A DNA stretch of 57,504 nucleotides from Mesobacterium pallidum (GTDB taxonomy: Bacteria; Pseudomonadota; Alphaproteobacteria; Rhodobacterales; Rhodobacteraceae): positions 1 to 57,504 of the forward strand of contig NZ_JAIMID010000027.1 of assembly GCF_019966535.1 (NCBI RefSeq). The letters are read 5' to 3'. Below the pieces are notes generated by a model. That model had not been told where the DNA came from, searched no databases, and saw nothing but the letters and a program-made list of their open reading frames with translations. Each line of letters begins with the position of its first letter. Positions within the stretch are counted from its first letter, which is position 1. Shown piece after piece: positions 42,005 to 50,995 of the stretch. The position numbers and the translations under genes are program-made.

Positions 42005-42883
42005 TCAGGGTTCGCCGCGAAAGATCCGGGCCTCGCCGATCATCTCTTCCAGCGCGGCGATGCGGCTGGTCGAGGGGCTGCGGGCCTGGATCTCGGCCAC
42101 CAGCGCCTCGATCAGGAAGTTGATCGGCAGGGTGGAATCCCAGCTCGAGGGCGCCTCGACCATGGCGCGGAAGGTATGGGCCGCGTGGCGCTCGATCGGG
42201 GAGCCCCATTGGTCGGTGAAAAGCACGATGGAGCCGCCCTGGCGCACCACCAGTTCCGCCAGCCGCTCGAGCTGTTTCTCGTAGCGGCGGATGTCGAAGA
42301 TCACCAGCGTCGCCGTCGGCCCCATGTCGAGCAGCGATTGCGGCCAGACCGAGGGGGAGCTGTCAAGCATCGCCACCCCGGGCCGGATGATCTGCAAATG
42401 GTTGAAGAAGTACTGCGCGTTCGACCGGGTGATGCGCCCGCCCAGCAGGTGGACCTGCCGCGCCGGGTCGGCCAGCAGGGCGGCCACCGCGTCGAAGGTG
42501 CCGGGGTCGAGCCGGTCGATGGTGGCGTTGATGTTGCGCGACGCGGCGCGGGCAAAACGCGACACGATATGGTCGTCGCCCTGGTCGGGGGGCGCGAGTT
42601 TGGCCAGCGGCTGCTTGACGCGGGCCGAGACCTCCTCGCGCACCGCGCCCTGGAAATCGGAAAAGCCGTCGAAGCCCAGCTTGCGCGCCAGCCGCACCAC
42701 CGAGGCGGTCGAGACCTCGGCCCGTTCGGCCAGCTTGGTGATCGACAGCAGCCCCGGCATCAGGGAATCGTCCAGCAGGGTCGCCGCCAACCGCCGCTCG
42801 GCCGCGGTGAGGGTCGCCTGCTGGTCGCGCAGCATGTCGCGGATCAACCGAGGCGCGCCCGGCTCTGGTGAATTCGGCGTCAT
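42005..42883 (-). CDS. RpiR-family transcriptional regulator
   Basis: A 292-aa regulator. The N-terminal helix-turn-helix covers about residues 10-85 (LSITKLAERAEVSTASVVRLARKLGF), and the SIS phosphosugar-type binding domain about 120-260 (VHLLGGRITRSNAQYF, LVIFDIRRYEKQLERLAELVVRQGG). It is divergent from the amidohydrolase-TRAP-GS operon over a 121-nt gap and so is its likely controller. Members of this family in marine alphaproteobacteria also govern non-sugar catabolic operons. Confidence 0.92.
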   Translation of the reverse strand: MTPNSPEPGAPRLIRDMLRDQQATLTAAERRLAATLLDDSLMPGLLSITKLAERAEVSTASVVRLARKLGFDGFSDFQGAVREEVSARVKQPLAKLAPPDQGDDHIVSRFARAASRNINATIDRLDPGTFDAVAALLADPARQVHLLGGRITRSNAQYFFNHLQIIRPGVAMLDSSPSVWPQSLLDMGPTATLVIFDIRRYEKQLERLAELVVRQGGSIVLFTDQWGSPIERHAAHTFRAMVEAPSSWDSTLPINFLIEALVAEIQARSPSTSRIAALEEMIGEARIFRGEP

Positions 42884-42919
42884 GCGGGGCCTCTCCTTGG
42901 CCGGAGCAGGGAAACGATG

Positions 42920-42957
42920 TTGACAGCGCGGCTGCCGTTGTATTGATCTTTACACAA
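42920..42957 (+). promoter_or_regulatory. Candidate promoter and operator of the amidohydrolase operon
   Basis: A consensus -35 TTGACA at 42920-42925 is followed by TATTGA at 42941 (15-nt spacing, shorter than ideal). A loose dyad TTGT...ACAA spans 42938-42957 over the -10. If real, RpiR binding there would block the promoter. Confidence 0.35.
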
Positions 42958-43004
42958 GCCGGTCGGGTTGACCAGATCGGAACATCGGGGACAGGGGGCG
43001 CGTG

Positions 43005-43772
43005 ATGGAAGATCCGGGATGGCCGGCAGTGGCAAGCTGGAACGCTGGCGGGCGCGCGCCCGTCGTGCTGGTCTGCGAACATGCCTCGGCCTTCATCCCC
43101 CCGGCGCTGAACGGGCTGGGCCTCGATGCAACGGCGCGGGTCAGCCATGTGGCTTGGGACATCGGCGCGCTGGACGTGGCGCGGCGGCTGTCGGCCGTGC
43201 TGGATGCGCCGCTGGTGGCGGGGCAGGTGTCGCGGCTGGTCTACGATTGCAACCGCCCGCCCGAGGCGGCGGGGGCGATCCCCGAACGGTCGGAAATCTA
43301 TGACATCGCCGGCAACCGCGACCTGAGCGACGATGCGCGGGCCGCCCGCGTCCGCGCGATCCACGACCCGTTCCACGCCGCCGTCGCCGCCACGCTCGAC
43401 CGGCAGGAGGCGCGCTGCGGCAAGGTCGCGCTGGTGACCGTCCACAGCTTTACCCCCGTCTTCTTCGGCAAGCGGAGGGAGCTGGATCTCGGCTATCTCT
43501 ACCACGAGACCGGCGCCATCGCCGAGGTGGCCGTGGCGGTCGAGGCCGGCAGGGGCCGCTACACCGCTGCCGTCAACGCGCCCTATTCCATCGCCGATGG
43601 CGTGACCTACACGCTGGCCCGCCACGCCGAGGGCAAGGGCCGCGATTCTGTCATGATCGAGATCCGCAACGACCTGATCGAGACCGAGGCCGGCGCCGAG
43701 GCGATGGCCGACCACCTGGCCGGCACGCTGGCGCAGGCCATGTCGATGAACGGGCAGGGGGCGCCGGCATGA
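43005..43772 (+). CDS. N-formylglutamate amidohydrolase family protein
   Basis: A 255-aa zinc hydrolase of the HutG/FGase fold, which in characterised members splits N-formylglutamate into formate and glutamate. Recognised blocks are VLVCEHASAFIPPAL, SRLVYDCNRPPEA and VTVHSFTPVFFGK. The ATG at 43005 (MEDPGW) is chosen; a GTG lies one codon earlier. No hut genes are near; it is the first gene of a TRAP/GS/ALDH/ADH cassette, so its true substrate may be another N-acyl or gamma-glutamyl compound. It overlaps dctQ by 4 nt. Confidence 0.9.
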   Translation: MEDPGWPAVASWNAGGRAPVVLVCEHASAFIPPALNGLGLDATARVSHVAWDIGALDVARRLSAVLDAPLVAGQVSRLVYDCNRPPEAAGAIPERSEIYDIAGNRDLSDDARAARVRAIHDPFHAAVAATLDRQEARCGKVALVTVHSFTPVFFGKRRELDLGYLYHETGAIAEVAVAVEAGRGRYTAAVNAPYSIADGVTYTLARHAEGKGRDSVMIEIRNDLIETEAGAEAMADHLAGTLAQAMSMNGQGAPA

Positions 43773-44290
43773 GCGCGCTGCGGCTCTACATCGACCTCGT
43801 ACAGAAGATGAACCGCGCCATCGGGCGCGTGGCCATGTACGGGATCTTCCTGCTGATGGCGATCCTGCTGTGGTCGTCGGTGTCCAAGGTGTTCTTCACC
43901 CCGTCGCTCTGGACGCTGGAAATGGCCCAGTTCGTGATGGTCGGCTATTACATCCTGGGCGGGCCCTACGCGATCCAGATGGGATCGAACGTGCGGATGG
44001 ACCTGCTGTACGGAGAATGGTCCACGCGGCGCAAGGCGGCCGTGGACAGCGTGACGATCTGCTTCCTGATCTTCTACCTGGGCGTGCTGCTTTGGGGCGG
44101 GATCGATTCCACCATCTACAGTTTCAGCTACGGCGGAGAGCGCAGCCCGACCGCCTGGCGGCCCTATCTCTGGCCGATCAAGATGACCATGTGCATCGGC
44201 ATCGTGCTGATGCTGCTGCAGGCCTTCGCCGAATTATTCAAGGATATCCTGCGACTGCGGGGCGAGGAGATTGCTGCCGATGTCGTATGA
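43769..44290 (+). CDS. dctQ: TRAP transporter small permease
   Basis: A 173-aa membrane protein with four predicted helices (AMYGIFLLMAILLWSSVS, FVMVGYYILGGPYAIQMG, VTICFLIFYLGVLLWGG, MTMCIGIVLMLLQAFAEL). This is the DctQ component that joins the large permease. It overlaps the amidohydrolase stop and the dctM start (11 nt), so the system is translationally coupled. Confidence 0.93.
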   Translation: MSALRLYIDLVQKMNRAIGRVAMYGIFLLMAILLWSSVSKVFFTPSLWTLEMAQFVMVGYYILGGPYAIQMGSNVRMDLLYGEWSTRRKAAVDSVTICFLIFYLGVLLWGGIDSTIYSFSYGGERSPTAWRPYLWPIKMTMCIGIVLMLLQAFAELFKDILRLRGEEIAADVV

Positions 44291-45605
44291 ATTCATCGCC
44301 ATCTTCATGTTCGTCACGATGATGGCGCTGCTGCTGACCGGGCAGCGGGTCTTTGGCGCCATCGGGTTCGTCGCGGTCGTGGCGGCGTTGGCGCTTTGGG
44401 GCGACCGGGGCGGCTATGACCTGGCGTTTTCCAGCGCCATCAAGCTGATGAAATGGTATCCGCTGCTGACGCTGCCGATGTTCATCTTCATGGGTTACGT
44501 GCTGTCCGAATCGAAGATCGCCGACGATCTTTACAAGATGTTCCACGTCTGGATGGGCGGTTTGCGCGGCGGGCTGGCCATCGGGACGATCGGGCTGATG
44601 GTGCTGATCTCGGCCATGAACGGCCTTTCGGTCGCGGGCATGGCCATCGGGGCGACCATCGCGCTGCCGGAACTGCTCAAGCGCAATTACGACAAGCGGA
44701 TGGTCACGGGGGTGATCCAGGCCGGCTCAAGCCTGGGCATCCTCGTGCCGCCCTCGGTCGTGCTGGTGCTTTACGCGATGATCGCGCGGCAGCCGGTGGG
44801 GCAGCTGTGGCTGGCGGGGGTCATTCCCGGCCTGATGATGGCCACGCTCTTCATCATCTACATCGTGATCCGCTGCCGCATCTCGCCCGAGCTTGGCCCC
44901 GCCCTGTCGGCCGAGGAACGCGACATGCCGATGCGCGAAAAGCTGCGGCTGTTGCGTGCGGGGTTGCTGCCGGTGGGCATCTTTGCCGTCATGATGATCC
45001 CCTTCGTCAACGGCTGGACCAGCCTCGTCGAAAGCTCGGCCGTGGGGGCCATCGCAGCCTTCCTCGCTGCCGTGGTCAAGGGACGGATGACGCGCGAGGT
45101 GTTCGAGACCTCGGTGCGCCAGACCCTTGGCATCACCTGCATGTTCATGTGGATCATCCTGGCCGCGCTGGCCTTTGGCGCCGTCTTCGACGGGCTGGGC
45201 GCGGTCAAGGCGATCGAGACGCTGTTCACCGAGCGGCTGGGCCTGTCCCCCTGGATGATCCTCATCCTGATGCAGCTGTCGTTCATCCTGATGGGCACGT
45301 TCCTTGACGACACGGCCATGCTGGTGATCGTCGCGCCGCTGTATGTACCGCTGGTCGGCGCGCTGGGGTTCGACCTGGTGTGGTACGGCGTGCTGTACAC
45401 GATCACCTGCCAGATCGCATACATGACCCCGCCCTTCGGCTACAACCTGTTCCTGATGAAGGCGATGGCCCCGCCCGAGATCACCCTGCGTGACATCTAC
45501 GGGTCGATCCTGCCCTTCGTCCTTGTCATGGTGCTGGCACTTGTGCTGGTCATGATCTTCCCCGAGATCGCGCTGTGGCTGCCCGGGACGATCTACGGAA
45601 ATTAA
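44280..45605 (+). CDS. dctM: TRAP transporter large permease
   Basis: A 441-aa, roughly 12-helix DctM subunit that drives sodium-coupled uptake of an organic substrate delivered by the periplasmic protein. Conserved parts include GLMVLISAMNGLSVAGMA, QAGSSLGILVPPSVVLVLY and DDTAMLVIVAPLYVPL. The start at 44280 (MSYEFIAIF) lies inside the end of dctQ. Confidence 0.95.
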   Translation: MSYEFIAIFMFVTMMALLLTGQRVFGAIGFVAVVAALALWGDRGGYDLAFSSAIKLMKWYPLLTLPMFIFMGYVLSESKIADDLYKMFHVWMGGLRGGLAIGTIGLMVLISAMNGLSVAGMAIGATIALPELLKRNYDKRMVTGVIQAGSSLGILVPPSVVLVLYAMIARQPVGQLWLAGVIPGLMMATLFIIYIVIRCRISPELGPALSAEERDMPMREKLRLLRAGLLPVGIFAVMMIPFVNGWTSLVESSAVGAIAAFLAAVVKGRMTREVFETSVRQTLGITCMFMWIILAALAFGAVFDGLGAVKAIETLFTERLGLSPWMILILMQLSFILMGTFLDDTAMLVIVAPLYVPLVGALGFDLVWYGVLYTITCQIAYMTPPFGYNLFLMKAMAPPEITLRDIYGSILPFVLVMVLALVLVMIFPEIALWLPGTIYGN

Positions 45606-45663
45606 CGACAAACCAGACCCTGCAAAGGGGCAATTGAACCTTAACCCACAGGAGAGAGAGAAC

Positions 45664-46695
45664 ATGACCCTTACCAGAAGACATATCCTGGCCGGCGCGG
45701 CCGCTGCCCCGGCGCTTGCCGCCCCGAGCCTCGTCAAGGCGCAGGCGCCGATCCGCTGGCGCTTTCAGACCTATGCCGGTGCCGCGCTGGGTGAGCACGT
45801 GACCAAGCCGATCATCGACTACATCAACACCGCCGCCAACGGCGAGATGGAGATTGAGCTGTATTACGCCGACCAGATCGTGCCCACCGGAGAGCTGTTC
45901 CAGGCGCTTCAGCGCGGCACCATCGACGGCGTGCATTCGGACGACGATTCCATGGCCTCGCCCACGCCGCTGCGCGTCTTCGGCGGCTATTTCCCCTTTG
46001 CCACCAAGACGATCCTCGACGTGCCGGTGCTGTTCAACCAGTACGGCCTGAAAGAGATCTGGGAAGAGGAATACGCCAAGGTCGGCGTCAAGTGGCTGTC
46101 GGCCGCGGGGCAGGATCCGTGCAACTTCAACACCAAGAAAGAGATCACCTCGCTCGCCGATCTCGACGGGCTGAAGCTGTACACCTTCCCGACGGCGGGC
46201 CGGTTCCTGGCGCAGTTCGGCGTGGTGCCGGTGTCGATCCCCTACGAGGATGCCGAAGTGGCCGTGCAGACCGGCGAGCTTGACGGCATGGCCTGGTCGG
46301 GCATCACCGAGGATTACACGGTGGGCTGGGCGGATGTGACCGACTACTTCCTGACCAACAACATCTCGGGCGCCTGGATCGGGTCGTTCTTCGTCAACGA
46401 GGAACGCTGGGCCGAGCTGCCGGATCACCTCAAGACCCTGGTCATGGCGGGCATCGAGGCCGGCCACACCTACCGCAACCAGTGGTACTGGGGCGGCGAG
46501 GCGCGGCTGCGCGCGCAGGGCGACAAGCTGGCGCTGCGCGAGGTGCCCTCGGCCGAGTGGAAGCAGGTCGAGGAAGCGGCGGTCAAGTTCTGGGACGAGA
46601 TCGCCGAGGAAGGCGAAGTGCACCAGAAGATCGTCGGCATCTTCCGCGAGTACAACAGCGTCATCAACTCGGCCGGCGCGCCCTACACGTTCTGA
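45664..46695 (+). CDS. dctP: TRAP transporter substrate-binding protein
   Basis: A 343-aa periplasmic protein with a twin-arginine-like signal (MTLTRRHILAGAAAAPALA) cleaved near residue 26. The DctP fold follows, including DGLKLYTFPTAGRFLAQFG and GELDGMAWSGITEDYTVGW, the region where the family binds carboxylates or related ligands. AGGAGAGAGAGAAC precedes the ATG. The ligand is unknown; the variant W-containing pocket differs from the usual Arg-Asn pattern as far as I can see. Confidence 0.93.
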   Translation: MTLTRRHILAGAAAAPALAAPSLVKAQAPIRWRFQTYAGAALGEHVTKPIIDYINTAANGEMEIELYYADQIVPTGELFQALQRGTIDGVHSDDDSMASPTPLRVFGGYFPFATKTILDVPVLFNQYGLKEIWEEEYAKVGVKWLSAAGQDPCNFNTKKEITSLADLDGLKLYTFPTAGRFLAQFGVVPVSIPYEDAEVAVQTGELDGMAWSGITEDYTVGWADVTDYFLTNNISGAWIGSFFVNEERWAELPDHLKTLVMAGIEAGHTYRNQWYWGGEARLRAQGDKLALREVPSAEWKQVEEAAVKFWDEIAEEGEVHQKIVGIFREYNSVINSAGAPYTF

Positions 46696-46716
46696 TCCCG
46701 CAAGGACCCAGACCCC

Positions 46717-46744
46717 GGCCCCCGCGCAGACCCGCGCGGGGGCC
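46717..46744 (+). terminator. Hairpin between dctP and the GS-like gene
   Basis: GGCCCCCGCGC and GCGCGGGGGCC pair over 11 bp with a 6-nt loop, 22 nt after dctP. It probably stabilises the upstream message or terminates part of transcription, giving more binding protein than enzyme. Confidence 0.6.
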
Positions 46745-46763
46745 TCATCAACGGAGGTTTTCC

Positions 46764-48128
46764 ATGCCCACCCCGCTTTCCTTCGACCAGCTGAAGGCGC
46801 AGGTCGCCGCGCAAGAGATCGACACGGTTCTGGCCGTGATCGTCGACATGCAGGGCCGCCTGATGGGCAAGCGCTTTCACGCGCGTCACTTCGTGGACAG
46901 CGCCTGGGAAGAGACCCATTGCTGCAACTACCTGCTGGCCACCGACCTCGAGATGTCGACGCCCGAGGGGTTCGAGGCGACGAGTTGGGAGCGCGGCTAC
47001 GGCGATTACATCATGAAGCCCGACCTCGAGACGCTGCGCCCGGTGCCTTGGCTCGAGGGGACTGCGATGGTGCTGTGCGACGTGCTGGATCACCACACGC
47101 ACCAGCCGGTGCCGCATTCGCCCCGCGCGATGCTGCAGTCCCAGGTGGCGCGGCTGAAGGAGATGGGGTTCGACGCCATGATGGCGACCGAGCTGGAATT
47201 CTTCCTGTTCGAGAAGTCGCTGACCGAACTGGCGGAGATCGGCTACCGCGAGCTGAAGCCGATCTCGGGCTACAACGAGGATTACAACATCTTCCAGACC
47301 ACCAAGGAAGAGCATGTGATGCGGCCCATCCGCAATCACCTCTACGCCGCGGGCATCCCGGTCGAGAACACCAAGGGCGAGGCCGAGGCGGGCCAGGAAG
47401 AACTGAACATCAAGTACGGGCCCGCGCTCGATTGCGCCGATTACCACGCCATCGCCAAGCATGCGGTCAAGGAAATCGCCTGGGCGCAGGGGCATGCCGC
47501 GTCGTTCCTCGCGAAATGGCACCACGAGCGGGTGGGGTCGTCCTCGCACGTGCACATGTCTCTGTGGAAGGACGGGGAGCCTGCGTTCTTCGATCCCTCG
47601 GACAAGCTTGGCATGTCCGCGCTGATGAAGGCCTGGGTGGCCGGGCTGCTCAAGTACACGCCGGACCTGACGTATTTCCTTGCGCCCTACATCAACAGCT
47701 ACAAGCGCTTTGCCAAGGGCAGTTTCGCCCCGACCTCGATCACCTGGTCGGTCGATAACCGGACGGCGGCGTATCGTCTTTGCGGCGAAGGCAGCAAGGC
47801 GGTGCGGATCGAATGCCGGGTCGGCGGGTCCGACCTCAACCCCTATCTCGCCATGGCCGCGCTGATCGCCGCCGGGATCAAGGGGATCGAGGAGGGGCTG
47901 GAGCTCGCCCCGCCCGCCACGGGGGACATGTACCAGGGCGATGACCTCGACCGGGTGCCCGTGCGCCTGTCGGACGCGCGGCAGGCGCTGATGCGGTCCG
48001 ACCTGCTCAAGGACGCGTTCGGCGAGGGGGTCGTGCGCCACTACGCCCGCGCCGCCGAGGTCGAGATCGAGGAGTTCGAGCGCGTGGTGACCGATCACGA
48101 GATCGCGCGGGGGTTCGAGCGGGCGTGA
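46764..48128 (+). CDS. Glutamine synthetase-like gamma-glutamyl-amine ligase
   Basis: A 454-aa ATP-dependent ligase of the GlnT/PuuA/IpuC branch, which joins glutamate to an amine other than ammonia. Active-site blocks are ATELEFFLF, GEAEAGQEELNI, SSSHVHMSLW and IECRVGGSDLNPY. The C-terminal tyrosine adenylylation site of housekeeping GlnA is absent. The N-terminal LAVIVDMQGRLMGKRF replaces the ammonia-type Asp latch region. Strong GGAGG at 46753. It forms one functional unit with the following aldehyde and alcohol dehydrogenases. Confidence 0.92.
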   Translation: MPTPLSFDQLKAQVAAQEIDTVLAVIVDMQGRLMGKRFHARHFVDSAWEETHCCNYLLATDLEMSTPEGFEATSWERGYGDYIMKPDLETLRPVPWLEGTAMVLCDVLDHHTHQPVPHSPRAMLQSQVARLKEMGFDAMMATELEFFLFEKSLTELAEIGYRELKPISGYNEDYNIFQTTKEEHVMRPIRNHLYAAGIPVENTKGEAEAGQEELNIKYGPALDCADYHAIAKHAVKEIAWAQGHAASFLAKWHHERVGSSSHVHMSLWKDGEPAFFDPSDKLGMSALMKAWVAGLLKYTPDLTYFLAPYINSYKRFAKGSFAPTSITWSVDNRTAAYRLCGEGSKAVRIECRVGGSDLNPYLAMAALIAAGIKGIEEGLELAPPATGDMYQGDDLDRVPVRLSDARQALMRSDLLKDAFGEGVVRHYARAAEVEIEEFERVVTDHEIARGFERA

Positions 48129-48165
48129 AGCGCAGCCGTCGCGCCCCGTGGCGCGCGGCCCGCAG

Positions 48166-48280
48166 GCGAGGGGCCAGCCCCTCGCGCTCCCCGGAGTTTA
48201 GTCGGCAAGATGAAGAAAGGATCCCTTTTCATCTTGCCAATTAAACTCCCGCCGGAGGCATGAGGGGCAAGGCCCCTCAT
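48166..48280. repeat. Long hairpin repeat, copy 2 (inverted)
   Basis: GCGAGGGGC-CA-GCCCCTCGC at 48166-48185, then the long stem GGAGTTTA / TAAACTCC (48193-48200 and 48242-48249) with GGCAAGATGAA / TTCATCTTGCC (48204-48214 and 48228-48238), then ATGAGGGGC-AAG-GCCCCTCAT at 48260-48280. Flanks show that it is inverted relative to copy 1: CCCCGGAG leads here and CGGCGGGAG leads there. It occupies most of the 210-nt GS-ALDH gap. Confidence 0.75.
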
Positions 48281-48338
48281 TCTGATTTGAGACGAGACGG
48301 GGATCGGGTGATCCTCTGGAAGAAGGAAAGCTTTGGCG

Positions 48339-49721
48339 ATGGGCCAGGTGTTGAGATGTGTCTCTCCGATCGACGGAGAGGTGTTTGCCGAGCGCGAGGC
48401 GTTGGGACTGGAGGCCGCGCGCGCGAAGATCGACGCGATGCGGGCGGCGCAGGCGGCCTGGGCCGCGCGGCCGCTGGACGAGCGGGTGCGGCTGGTCATG
48501 GCAGGTGTCGCGGCCGTGGGCGCGATGAACGACGAGGTGGTGCCCGAGCTGGCGCGGATGATGGGCCGGCCGGTGCGCTACGGCGGCGAGTTTCGCGGCT
48601 TTGACGAGCGGGCGAGCCACATGGCGGCCATCGCCGCCGAGGCGCTGGCGGATATCGAGGTGGGGGAGGACGCGGTCTTTACCCGCTACATCCGCCGCGT
48701 CCCGCAGGGCGTCGTGCTGGTCGTGGCGCCCTGGAATTACCCCTACATGACCGCGATCAACACCGTGGCGCCTGCCCTGATCGCCGGCAACGTGGTGGTG
48801 CTGAAGCACGCGACCCAGACCCTGCTGGTGGGCGAGCGCATGGCGCGCGCCTTCCACGAGGCGGGGGTGCCGGCGGAGGTCTTCGACAATGTGTTCCTTG
48901 GCCATGACACCACCGCTACGCTGATCGCGGGCCGCGCCTTCGATTTCGTCAACTTCACCGGCTCTGTCGGCGGCGGGCAGGCGATGGAGCGGGCGGCGGC
49001 CGGCACCTTTACCGGCGTCGCCACCGAGCTCGGCGGCAAGGACCCGGGCTATGTGATGGAGGACGCGGACCTCGACGCCGCCGTCGAGACCCTGATCGAC
49101 GGGGCCATGTTCAACTCGGGCCAGTGCTGCTGCGGGATCGAGCGGATCTACGTGCACGAGAGCCTGTTCGACGCCTTCGTCGAAAAGGCCGTGGCCATCG
49201 TGAAGGGCTACAAGCTGGGCAATCCGCTGGACCCCGAGACCTCGATCGGGCCGATGGCGAACGTGCGTTTTGCCAAGGAGGTGCGGGCGCAGATCGACGA
49301 GGCGCTGGCGATGGGCGCCACCGCGCATATTGAAACCTTCCCGGAGGATGATGGCGCGGCCTACTTGACCCCGCAGATCCTGACCAATGTCACCCACGAG
49401 ATGCGCGTGATGCGCGACGAAAGCTTCGGCCCCGTGGTCGGCATCATGGCCGTGAAGGACGACGAGGAGGCCATCCGTCTCATGAACGACAGCGCGTTCG
49501 GCCTGACTGCCAGCCTCTGGACCCGCGACATCGACCGCGCGCAGGCGGTGGGCGACCGGATCGAGACCGGGACCGTCTTCATGAACCGCGCGGATTACCT
49601 CGACCCCGGCCTCTGCTGGACGGGATGCAAGAACACCGGGCGCGGCGGCGGGCTGAGCGTCATCGGCTACCACAACCTGACCCGCCCGAAATCCTACCAT
49701 CTCAAGAAGGTGACGAAATGA
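48339..49721 (+). CDS. NAD(P)-dependent aldehyde dehydrogenase
   Basis: A 460-aa cytosolic ALDH. Cofactor-binding NFTGSVGGG, the base Glu in ATELGGKDPG and the nucleophile in NSGQCCCGIERIY are present; three cysteines in a row surround the catalytic one. Start ATG 48339 with AGAAGGAAAG upstream; a TTG two codons earlier is less likely. The length is slightly under the usual 480-500. It overlaps the alcohol dehydrogenase start by 4 nt, so an alcohol-to-acid oxidation is the obvious joint reaction. Confidence 0.94.
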   Translation: MGQVLRCVSPIDGEVFAEREALGLEAARAKIDAMRAAQAAWAARPLDERVRLVMAGVAAVGAMNDEVVPELARMMGRPVRYGGEFRGFDERASHMAAIAAEALADIEVGEDAVFTRYIRRVPQGVVLVVAPWNYPYMTAINTVAPALIAGNVVVLKHATQTLLVGERMARAFHEAGVPAEVFDNVFLGHDTTATLIAGRAFDFVNFTGSVGGGQAMERAAAGTFTGVATELGGKDPGYVMEDADLDAAVETLIDGAMFNSGQCCCGIERIYVHESLFDAFVEKAVAIVKGYKLGNPLDPETSIGPMANVRFAKEVRAQIDEALAMGATAHIETFPEDDGAAYLTPQILTNVTHEMRVMRDESFGPVVGIMAVKDDEEAIRLMNDSAFGLTASLWTRDIDRAQAVGDRIETGTVFMNRADYLDPGLCWTGCKNTGRGGGLSVIGYHNLTRPKSYHLKKVTK

Positions 49722-50863
49722 GCCTCGTTGGAAACTGGTCCTATCCCACGGCCGTGAAATTCGGCGCAGGACGCATCAAGGAATTGCCCGGCGCCTGTGC
49801 GCAGGCCGGGATCACGCGGCCGCTGCTGGTCACCGACAAGGGGCTGGCGGGGATGGCGATCACCCAAGGCGCGCTCGACATCCTGGACGAGGCGGGGCTG
49901 GGCCGTGCCCTGTTCGCCGAGGTCGATCCGAACCCGAACGAGCAGAACCTCGCGGCGGGCGTCAAGGCCTACCTCGACGGCGGCCATGACGGCGTGATCG
50001 CCTTTGGCGGCGGCTCGGGGCTGGACCTGGGCAAGATGGTCGCCTTCATGGCCGGCCAGACGCGCCCGGTGTGGGATTTCGAGGATATCGGCGATTGGTG
50101 GACCCGCGCCGATGCCGATGCCATCGCGCCCATCGTGGCGGTGCCGACGACGGCGGGGACGGGGTCGGAAGTGGGGCGCGCCAGCGTGATCACCGACAGC
50201 GTGACCCACGTCAAGAAGATCATCTTTCACCCCAAGGTGCTGCCGACGGTCGTGATCTGCGACCCCGAGCTGACGGTGGGGATGCCGCAGTTCATCACCG
50301 CGGGCACCGGCCTTGATGCCTTTGCCCATTGCGTGGAGGCCTATTCGAGCCCCTTCTACCATCCGATGTCGCAGGGCATCGCGCTGGAGGGCATGCGGCT
50401 GGTCATCGACTACCTGCCGCGCGCCTATGACGACGGCAGCGACCTCGAGGCGCGGGCGCAGATGATGAGCGCGGCGGCCATGGGGGCGACCGCCTTCCAG
50501 AAGGGCCTGGGCGCGATCCATGCGCTGAGCCATCCGATCGGGGCCGTCTTCAACACCCACCACGGCACGACCAACGCGGTCTGCATGCCCGCCGTGCTCG
50601 AGCTGAACGCGCCCGAGATCGCGGCGCGCTTCGACCGGGCGGCGGGGTACCTGGGGATCGACGGCGGCTTTGACGGGTTCCGCAAGTTCGTCGACGGGTT
50701 CAACGACCGCTTCGGCATCCCGAAAAAGCTGCGCGAGATGGGCGCCGATGCGTCCCGGATCGAAGAGCTGGTGCCCATGGCGCTGGCCGACCCGTCCTGT
50801 GGCGGCAACCCGGTCGAGTTGACGAGTGACAACCTGCGGGCGCTTTACGAGGCGGTGATCTGA
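49718..50863 (+). CDS. Iron-containing (group III) alcohol dehydrogenase
   Basis: A 381-aa NAD-dependent dehydrogenase. It has the dinucleotide site GGGSGLDLGK, then PTTAGTGSEVGRASV, and metal-ligand histidines in GLDAFAHCVEAYSS and AIHALSHPIGAVFNTHHG. It ends the RpiR-linked cassette. It could oxidise the hydroxyl of a gamma-glutamylated amino alcohol for the neighbouring ALDH, or work on the free alcohol. Confidence 0.95.
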   Translation: MSLVGNWSYPTAVKFGAGRIKELPGACAQAGITRPLLVTDKGLAGMAITQGALDILDEAGLGRALFAEVDPNPNEQNLAAGVKAYLDGGHDGVIAFGGGSGLDLGKMVAFMAGQTRPVWDFEDIGDWWTRADADAIAPIVAVPTTAGTGSEVGRASVITDSVTHVKKIIFHPKVLPTVVICDPELTVGMPQFITAGTGLDAFAHCVEAYSSPFYHPMSQGIALEGMRLVIDYLPRAYDDGSDLEARAQMMSAAAMGATAFQKGLGAIHALSHPIGAVFNTHHGTTNAVCMPAVLELNAPEIAARFDRAAGYLGIDGGFDGFRKFVDGFNDRFGIPKKLREMGADASRIEELVPMALADPSCGGNPVELTSDNLRALYEAVI

Positions 50864-50995
50864 CAGCGTCTTCCTGGTTTGCGGGACCGGCGCGGAGGCA
50901 GCCTTCGCGCCGGGTCTCGTGATGCGGTCAAGATGCCGCAATTCATGAGTTTTCAATTGATATTATATCGGGCGTAACCCCAGGGGGATCGTCCG

